Source of the DNA: Nansenia antarctica | Taxonomy: Eukaryota; Chordata; Actinopteri; Argentiniformes; Microstomatidae | Direction of reading: 5' to 3' | NCBI GenBank assembly: GCA_963989245.1 | Contig: OZ022353.1 | Span: 27,084,093-27,148,092 of the forward strand | DNA length: 64,000 nt | Shown here: piece by piece, positions 49,501 to 58,900 of the stretch | Layout: each line of letters begins with the position of its first letter | Position numbering within the stretch: position 1 is the stretch's first letter | Translations under genes and position numbers: made by a program | The notes under the pieces: generated by a model | What the model was told of the DNA's origin: nothing | Databases searched by the model: none | What the model saw: only the letters and a program-made list of their open reading frames with translations

Positions 49501-52500
49501 GACACCAGACAACCAGAGCAGAGGGATGATGCCTAGGAGACACTGCTGAGCCGTGAAATGGAGAGGGCAGAGATGCAGATCCGTCTGGCCAAAGAACAAA
49601 TACAGCTGTGCTGCTTCAGCAAACTGAAACCTCACCTCGAATTCAGCTCCTCAAAGCACGCCTGGATAATCCAGCTGCCTTTGAATGAATGTTGTTTTTT
49701 ACCCTAGTGGGAGTATTTTTTTTTTTACAATTCCATTATGATTTTATGTCCTTTATGTATTTAAAAATATAATTAGACATTATAGATGTCTCTGCAATGT
49801 GGTCTCTTGTCTTGTCTATTATTTTTCATATCCACTAGATGGCGATTGGTCGGATTAAAGCACTGATATTCAGGATCGAGTAATCTTGAAAAGTCTGAAT
49901 CTGATCCTATCCTGAATTGCTTTGAAATACTGGGACAAAATCTGGCCGAGTTGTCTGATCCTGGATCACAAAAAATGGGATTTCAAAATCTGATCGGATC
50001 TGATTGAGATTAAAAGTTTTGAACTACTAGATGATGATGATTTTTTTTGTTGAAGATATTTTTTTTTCTACCTTTGCACTCGATCAAATTTCAGGACCCT
50101 CCTTTCATGACCTTTCCTAGATATGTGCGTTCTACCACCCAGCATCTTTACATTTTCAAAATCGAGTTAGTATAAAGCGATTTTGCAGTATTTCTGTGTG
50201 TTTCTGTGTATTTGCCTTGGTATTCGGCTGCCATCTTTTTCTCCAAGGCTGCAATTCTCTTTTATATCAGCAGAGGTAGCTGTGAAGTTATAATATAATT
50301 ATTGGACTCGGACAACTTGCGCACGTTTAACTCAACCAGTTTAATCAACACTCAGCTCAACAGTGCCTCGGGTCATTACCCATAATGCATCTCCTATCAT
50401 GCATAATACCACAGTAGCAAGGCAACACACACTGTGCTCAATCTTCAGGCTTCAGTGCTGAATTAGATACAGTGGATGAGACTGATATTTGTAACATGAT
50501 GTGTTTATATATAGGCTATATATAGCAATAGTGATACATAAGATATGTATATGTACAGACAGTTATGAAAATTATAAACTGTACAGTATGTCTCCCAATC
50601 CCTTCAGATTTTTGGGAGCTGAGTTTTTTTTTTCACAGCGGGTGTACCCAAATTCCATGCAATAGTGATAAGATATTATGATATGTGTAGTGGGGTCCCA
50701 CTCATAGTCCCACTCATAGTTTTCATGTTATTGGACTGATATAGTGAAGACAGACAGGAAAGTAAGGAGAAGAAGGGCCAACATAATGTGTGCACGACCA
50801 CGGTGCTAGACCACTGGACCATGTTAGGCCACCAGTATATTGATAATTGATAATAAGATATTGATAATGTATTTCGCTGCCGCAGAAAGTCAATCAAAAT
50901 CGTCTGAAATGACGTGCGTTGTGCATTGAATGACACTATTTACAGCGCTGTACATTTTCAAATAATGCAATAGGATATATATATGAATTTACAGAAACAC
51001 ATCATCATGAATGGAAACACGCAAGAGCGTGTATTTGACAAATAAAGTGTGCGTGTGTTGTGGTAACCACGTAAATAGGCTACACACCACCCAGGCAGGA
51101 GAGAGAAACAGTTTAGGGGCAGAGGGGCAGAGGGGAGCCAAGCGGGTTTCAAAGCTTACAAGCTTACAGCAGTAGCCGGGGCTGACAGGCTGATGTTACG
51201 GCCAGCGTGAAGTTCACGACAAATAAACACGACAGGCTTGTGCATCTCTGTGAAGCTCATAATTATAATAACACAATATTGCAATATTTATTACTATTAT
51301 TTTTGTATAATAATAATCAACTATCATTCGTTAGTAATGAAAACTCCCGCAGTCCCGATCAATCTCCTCTCCACTTTACACATTACATAACCAAGATTTC
51401 TTTTGACATCACAACAATGTCAACACAATCACAACAGAATCTTATTTTATCCAATCAGGTTTTATATTTTGATTATGACATCATGTCATTCAACATTGTC
51501 ACACTTTTCATTACACACATTAGCGGCATCAAAAATGATGGGCTGGGCGTGCGAGGGAGCGTGCTTATTCTGGCAGATTGTGAAATATTAAAACCAATAA
51601 CATTCTGAATGATTTATCATTCTGTACTCTTTCTCTCCTTTCTCCTTTCTTTTCACTAATATAGGTCAAACAAACTATGGTTGCGGCACATGAACGCTCC
51701 GTAGTAAAGCTCCCGCAGTCTCAATCAATCCCCTCTCCATATATATCATTTATATTTACATTTGTTCCATAGTTTTCAGCTGACTCAAGCTTCATATCAG
51801 ATTGCGCTAATAATTTCCCCTCTTCTCTGCCCATAGGAACTTTATGCATTTTTAGCGGTAGTGATCTTGTCATTTTCTCTTCTTGTGTGACATCGCCATC
51901 CAGCGATCTTTGTGCGTCAGTACACACTCCACCATTGTGAAGAGTGGTCGTGTGATTCGACACCTCGTCGCGCTTAAAGTAAGTGAAAAAACGTCGCGCT
52001 CGCAGTGTTAACATTTATGTCATCAACATTTGGTTGAAAATAAAATAGGCCACCACAAACGTGACCAAAAAAATAAATAAAAATTTGTGTATTATTTCAG
52101 CTAACACACTTTGCCATCTCATGTATATTGAAACATATTTTAAAATAAATTGTATAGTACATTTTGCTTTGGTATTCCACTGGAAATCCACCCCTCTGGT
52201 GGGATCAAGATAATCCAGTTTTTTGGGATCAAACTGATCCCAATCCTGTGTTGTCGGTTTGAAGTACCCGTTTTTAAGATTTGATCCAGATTAAAGCTTG
52301 GATTTGATTTCCTGATCTGATCGGATATCAAAGTGATCCTAATCCTGTTTTTTGGTTTTGAACTACCCAAAATCCAAATCTGATCCAATCAGATAGGAAT
52401 TACAAGTTTTGAACTACTGGGCCCAGAGGATCAGTGACTTCATGGTGGGGAGGAAGGAACAATGTATTGACAATCATGAATCATTTTTCCTATTTTGCCC

Positions 52501-55500
52501 ATTTGTACATACATTTGTTGATGTAGCCTCTAATTGATACATCTGTATACACCATACCGTACATAGCTACCTTAATCGTACATAGCTTACTGCTATCCAT
52601 CTCCTGTATATACCTCTAACTACCATACTTGCCATACTGTACCTATCACTTATCACTATTATGTTTTATATCAGTATTTGCACTTCTGGTTAGATGAACT
52701 AAACTGCATTTCGTTCTCGTACTTGTACTCTGCAATGACAATAAAGATGAATTTAAACCTAATCTTGAAGGAACAGCAGAAATCACTAAACATAGAGTTC
52801 CAGATCAAACATTGGAAGATAGGAGCTTAAAATAGATTTGAACTGAGGTTGAATAAACAGCAATAAGCCAACTATATGTAACCTGATGAGAGGAGAGGAA
52901 ACCAACTGTATGTAACCTGATGAGAGGACGACATGGACCCTGAAACAGAATGTGTTGCCAATGCAACAATACATCTACTGATTCACATCTACTGATTCAC
53001 ATCTACTGATTCACATCTACTGATTCACATCTACTGATTAACACATCTACTGATTCACACATCTACTGATTCACACATCTACTGATTCACATCTACTGAT
53101 TCTAAGTGTTGGCCAAGGAGTGCATGACAGGGACGGGTTAGCGTGGGTCTAGCTGTGGCGTGCAGTGGCGTGCAGTGGCTGTCAACAGTAAAGCTGCTTT
53201 AATTAGAAAAATGTTTAGACTCTTAAAAATTGGTCACATTTAAATACATTAAAAAAATAATAAGAAGAAAATAACAATAATAATAAATGTTATGTATAAA
53301 AGCACTTTACATAAGAAATCTCAAAGTGCTACAATTAAAAACAAGAAGATAAAACAATGAACATTTTCAATTAAAAGGCAAAAAAAAGGCTCTATTAAAA
53401 AGGTGGTTTTTAAGGCCTCGTTTAAAAGCATCCACAGACTGTGGTGCCCTTAGGTGGTCAGGGAGAGCATTCCACAGCCTGGGAGCAGCCGAGCAGACGG
53501 CCCGATCTCCCATGGTCCTGGGGGTCTTGAGGAGGTTGGTGGCAGTAGAACGGAGGGTGCGTGAGGAGGTCTATGGAGGAGTTCCTTGAGGTAGGGGGGG
53601 GGGCAGTTCCATGGATGCACTGGTGGGTGAGGAGGGAGACCTTGAATTCGATTCTGAGGGAGACGGGGAGCCAGTGAAGTGAATTGAGGATGGGGGTGAT
53701 GTGATCATATTTGCGCACCCTCATCAGGATCCTAGCAGCGCAGTTCTGGATGTATTGAAGTTTCTGGAGGCAGCTGCTAGGAATCCCGATGAGGAGTGTG
53801 TTACAGTAGTCCAGTCTGGAGGAGACAAAGGCGTGGATGAGCTTCTCTGCATCTGCCAGAGTGAGTGCGGGACAGAGTTAGGCGATGTTCCTCAGGTGAA
53901 AGAAAGCTGTCTTGGATATGTGTTTGTTGTGGGTCTCGTAGGTGAGGTGAGGGTCCATTTTGACGCCCAGGTTGGTGACAGATGTGGAGAGGGGAATGTT
54001 CTGGCCAGAGAAGGTGATGCTGGTGATGGTGGATGACCGGACCTGGTGTGGTGTGCCGACTAGGATGGCTTCAGTTTTGGAGCTGTTTAGTTGTAAAAAG
54101 TTGAGCTTCATCCACGCCTCTATCTCCTCCAGGCAGGTGGTTAGTGTGGATAGTGGCAGGGGTGCAGAGGAGGTGGGGTTGACTCTGAGATAGAGCTGTG
54201 TGTCATCCGCATAGCAATGGAATGACATTCCATGCCTGCGGATGACACAGCCAAGGGGGAGCATGTATAACGTGAACAAGGTGGGGCCCAGCACCGAGCC
54301 TTGGGGGACACCGCAGGTGACGTTGTGGCTGTGGGATTTTGCTTTTCCCAGGGTGACGTGCTCAGTTCTGCCAGTGAGGTATGAGGTGAACCAATTGTGG
54401 ACAGTGTCAGAGAGGCCAATGGTGGAGTGCAGACGGTGAAGGAGGTTGTTGTGGTCCATGGTGTCGAATGCTGCTGTTAAATCCAGGAGAATGAGGAGGG
54501 ATGGGGAGCCAGTATCTGCTGTCATCAGGAGGTCGTTGGTGACCCTGACCAGAGCCGTTTCCGTGCTGTGGCCAGGGCGGAAGCCGGACTGAAAAAACTC
54601 AAATAGGTTGTTTTGATTTAAGTGATCCTTGAGTTTAACAGCAACTACTTTCTCCAGTACCTTGAATATGAAAGGAAGGTTGGAGATGGGCCTGTGGCGA
54701 GGACTTCTGGGTCTAAGGTGGGTTTTTGAGAAGTGGTCTGATGACAGCAGTTTTCAGTGCAGATGGGACATGGCCGGTCTGGAGGGAGTGGTTGATGATC
54801 TTGGTGATGAGAGGACTTATGGTGGAGAGATTGGACGGGAAGGGGTCCAGGGCGCAGGTGGAAGGCTTCATCGTCCTAATGATGTCCTCAACCTCTCGCT
54901 GTGTGATGACCAAAAAACAGGAGAGAGGTTGGGCAATCCCATGCCGTGGGTCGGCAGTCGGGACATGTAGGACGACGGAGCTGGAGAGGAGAGAGCGGAT
55001 GTTGTCAACTTTTTTCCTGAAAAAAGTGATTTAGTTGTTGCACCTCTCCTCTGTGGCTTCTGAGTGCGAGAGAGTTTGTGACTTGAGAAGGTGATTTATG
55101 GTGGTGAAGAGTTGCTTAGAGTTGCCAGGGCTATTGTTGATGATGTTAGAGTAGAACTGTGAGCGAGCATCTCTGAGGGATTTAGCGTAGGCCTTTTGAT
55201 GTTCTCTGTAGGCCTGTTTGTGAACAGTCAATCCCGAGGCCTTGAGACGCCGCTCAAGGACACGCCCAGCCGTCTTCGTCTTCCGCAGCTCGCAGGTGTA
55301 CCAGGGGGCTGAGTGCGAGAAGGAGACTGTTCGGGATTTAAGAGGGGCGTGGAGGTCCAGGAGACTGTGCTGGGACTGGTTGTAGAAGTCCACTGACTCA
55401 GTGATTGAAGGGAGATTAACAGAGCCAGAGGAGAGATGTTGGAGGTCCAGGGTCAGGGCGTCTGGATTGATGTTTTTCAAGTTCCTGAAGTGGATTTGCC

Positions 55501-55931
55501 GCTTGGGCTTGGTGTGGGGGGAGGGGAACAGCAGTTCTATTGAGATGGTCTTGTGGTCAGACACACCCAGATCGTAGACCTGTAGGTTGGTAATTGGGGC
55601 GGAGTTTGTGATGACCAGGTCGAGTGTGTGTTCCCTAGAGTGTGTGGGGACATCAACATGCTGTCGGAGGTTGAGGCAATCCAAAAGTTGAAGGAACTCA
55701 GCTGCAGGGTGACAGGAGGGGGTGTCAACATGAATGTTCATGGTCTACGATCTGGGTGTGTCTGACCACAAGACCATCTCAATAGAACTGCTGTTCCCCT
55801 CCCCCCACACCAAGCCCAAGCGGCAAATCCACTTCAGGAACCTGAAAACAGAGGTTGAGCAAAGTGTAGAGAGAAGGTCGTGCATCTCTGAGATGAATGC
55901 TGAGTTAGCTTTGGGGGACTGGTAGATGAGG

Positions 55932-55977
<46 letters not shown>

Positions 55978-58900
55978 CATAAACATATAACATAAAATAA
56001 TGTTATGGCATTTCTGCTTGTATTTGGATAGGGACAATAGAGACAAGGGATGGGTAAGAGGAGGGATGACATTCTCTTGTCAAGGTTCGGAAACAAACCA
56101 AACCTTGCAACCTTACTTGGTACGCCACTAAGTGCCCATATTCTAGTATGTTTTTAGTATTTTATTGTTCAGACCACCATGGAAAGCGTCCTTATCAGAG
56201 TGACAAATGACCTGCTACTTACGCAGGCTCTCCAAGTATCATGATCCTCCTGGATTTAAGTGCAGCCTTTGATACCATCGACTACTTCTCCTAGAGTGCC
56301 TCAAGACCACAATTGTGACAGGGTCTGGTTAAGTCTTCAGTGCTGATGACAACTAACCAGGCAAATGCTTATACTGTAATAATATAATGGTCTTATGGTC
56401 TCAGGTGACATTGAAAATATGGCTGCTCACTCCCAGACACCGGAGACACCGGAGAAAACTCCAGTATAATTTAGCGCATTTAGGCATGTTGAAGGGGATG
56501 ACAGCTCCGGGGGAATATAAAGGAAGACTGAAATACAATCATAAACATCAGTTCCCTTTAAATCTTGAATTAAACTAATTTCCTCGGCTGATAACAACAT
56601 CGTTAATTTTATTACGAGCCACTTGCATGAATTACAGTAGGCAGTAGGCTCACATGCCTGTAATAACTCCGCATAACCAGTAGGTAATGTGCGTACGCAA
56701 AGTCAATACCTGACGTAGAGCTACGATCGTTTCCACGGTCAAATTGACTCATGTTGAAATTGTATAAATCACTACGTTGACGTGGTTTTCTACATACGAC
56801 ACGGGTAAGATCAAATTTGATCCAAAGTACTTTCTATAAATGAGGCCCCTGGTCTAAAGTCTCTGCATTGGTTCCCAGTCAGCTATAGAATACATCTAAA
56901 CAATCTTACTGCTAGCCTTCAAGGGTGTCCGTGGAATCGATCCCCCATACCTGAAGTAACTACGACAACCCCTAACCTCAACCTGCAGTCTAAGGACTGG
57001 CAACAGCCTCCAACCTCATTTGCCCAAAATGAGGAGTACACCTTCTGGTCTGCTGGACCTCACCTCTGGAATGACCTATGACCTTCTGGTCTGCTAGACC
57101 TCACCTCTGGAATGACCTTCTAGTCTGCTGGACCTCACCCTTGGAATGACCTATGACCTTCTGGTCTGCCAGACCTTACCTCTGGAATGACCTTCCAGAT
57201 CAAGGCAGTCCAGATGCTCTCCACCTTTAAATCAGACTGTAAAACCCACCTCTTCAACAGACCTTCCTATAGTCCTCTTAGTTGTTTTTAGTGTATTTGT
57301 TCCAGTTTTTTGCCCTCTTCTCTATGCACATTAAGATGAAAAGCCCCCACCCCTATCCCCCCCCCCCCCACCCCATACCACTCACACTTCAACTCAGCTT
57401 TTTCCCACTGCGGTTTTTGCACACTGTACATATACTGTACATATTGTATTGATAACCATTGCCCTTGCTTTGTACATATCATACTACATATGATCCAGCC
57501 CGCAGGCCTCCGCCGCATGGGAGCCACAGCACGTCTCGCCTGCCGGGCCGTGGAGCTTAATAACCATCTGCTCCATGATAGGCTCACTATAACAGCGGAG
57601 CCCTCCCGGCGTCTCAAGTCGAGACACCCATTTGTGCCTGCCGCACAGGATCTCAGGCAACAATGCAGAGATCTCAACATCAGTGCGGCAGGATGGGCGG
57701 ATTATATGTGGCGCGCGGAGTGGGAGGCTAACACCTCCAAACTCCGCGACCACATCCCAGTCGCCGGCCCTGAGCCCCTCGGGATGGACTTGCCAAGGCT
57801 ATCCTGGGTGAGGCTCAATCGTCTCCGGACCGGCGTCGGGCGTCGGCCAGAAATATAGCCCGGGTGAGCCCCTCAACCAGGTCTCGGGGTGGTAAAAGGG
57901 TAGCCCCTCGGCCCCGAGCCTGGTGGAGTGGAGAGGAAAAACAACTACCCATACGCCGAAGAAGAAGAAGATATGTACAACATATATCTTACTGTACTTA
58001 TCTCACCCTTGTCTGCACATCTGTTATCTTACTGTACATATATCTGTCCACACTTTCATGGCCTCTGGCATTTTGTCTCTGTACTTTTACTCTGCCAATG
58101 ACAATTAAATTAAATCTGATCTGAATCTGATCTGAAACGTGTGTTGCAAATAACATTCATTATTATTGAGATTATTATTATTCTGTGTCACTATAACTGT
58201 GGTATTATTAAGGGTATTTTGCCAACATGATATTTTTTTTTAGTCTAGCAGGGTAATGACTTTGTGAGATGGTACAAACATTGAACAAATATAAAAGCTG
58301 TTTTATATTGACCTTGTATAATAAAAAGGTCCACATAACATCATTGCGCCAAAGCAATAACAGCTATAATTACCATACAATAATATTGTATGCATGTGAC
58401 ACGTCTCTACAATGTACACTTTGACCATGTAGTAAATATGTGGTCTGGGGTTTAAATACAGCCCATACCCTGCAGACATCCTCTCCTCCTTACTTTCCTG
58501 TCTCTCTTCACTATCTCTATCCACAATGAAAACATTTAAGAGTGGGACTGGCCCACTCAAAAAAACACATGCAAATACTGCATTTTAGCACCACTAATCA
58601 TAACTAGGGGATATGAAATCCCTACATCTGCCAAGCAGTATTTCAACTGACATGTACATCCAGACGTTCACTATTATCACACACACCACATATGAGTGAT
58701 GTCATTCCACCATGTAATCATATCAGGCCAAAACTCTAACAGTCTATGATTAGTTCAATATGCTGACCTCTGCAATGCAACATATAAATTGTGGGCTTGA
58801 TGATTTCTAATGTACTGTATGAGTTATGAGCAGTGATTGATGCTCATGGTGTTGTGGCCTGCTGCTGTTGATGAAAGGCACAAGTTCAGTTGTAATGGTG

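Larger units (their letters stand above)
44101..49690 (+). pseudogene. Myb/SANT-like Harbinger protein gene, split by a retroelement
   Basis: The left part (44106-44290) reads MDKKGPNFTSA, an in-frame stop, then TLLQSVRNNYDSIV, GIWKEITDSVNATGSGHKR and TVD. The right part (from 49021) continues QVKLRWKNLKQQATKD. Together this is the trihelix/Myb-SANT pattern (W..I...VN..G...R...Q.K.RW.NLK) of the Harbinger accessory protein. Further right, 49500-49660 encodes an amphipathic segment, EMERAEMQIRLAKEQIQL, matching its usual C-terminal coiled coil. Probable introns and the stop prevent a single frame. The reading frame across the insertion is restored only if a 2-bp CC duplication is removed. Confidence 0.7.
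43319..50027. mobile_element. PIF/Harbinger-like transposon carrying two R2/Hero-like insertions
   Basis: The ends share the inverted sequence AGTAGTTCAAAACTTTTAAT (left near 43329, right ending near 50027). Inside are a minus-strand HARBI1-like transposase fragment and a plus-strand Myb/SANT-like gene, the two-gene layout of PIF/Harbinger elements. Removing the 4.73-kb retroelement block leaves about 2 kb. A third end of the same type lies at 52170-52430, so the outer boundary is ambiguous. No 3-bp target duplication was confirmed. Confidence 0.7.
53262..55848 (-). mobile_element. L2-clade LINE, decayed, with inverted 5' segment
   Basis: The 3' end at about 53262 has TTATGTAAAGTGCTTTTATA and AAT-rich repeats. 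Coding blocks run from 55741 down to 53458 in several frames. Beyond 55741 a 107-bp piece of its own endonuclease region recurs in the opposite orientation (55742-55848). Confidence 0.82.
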
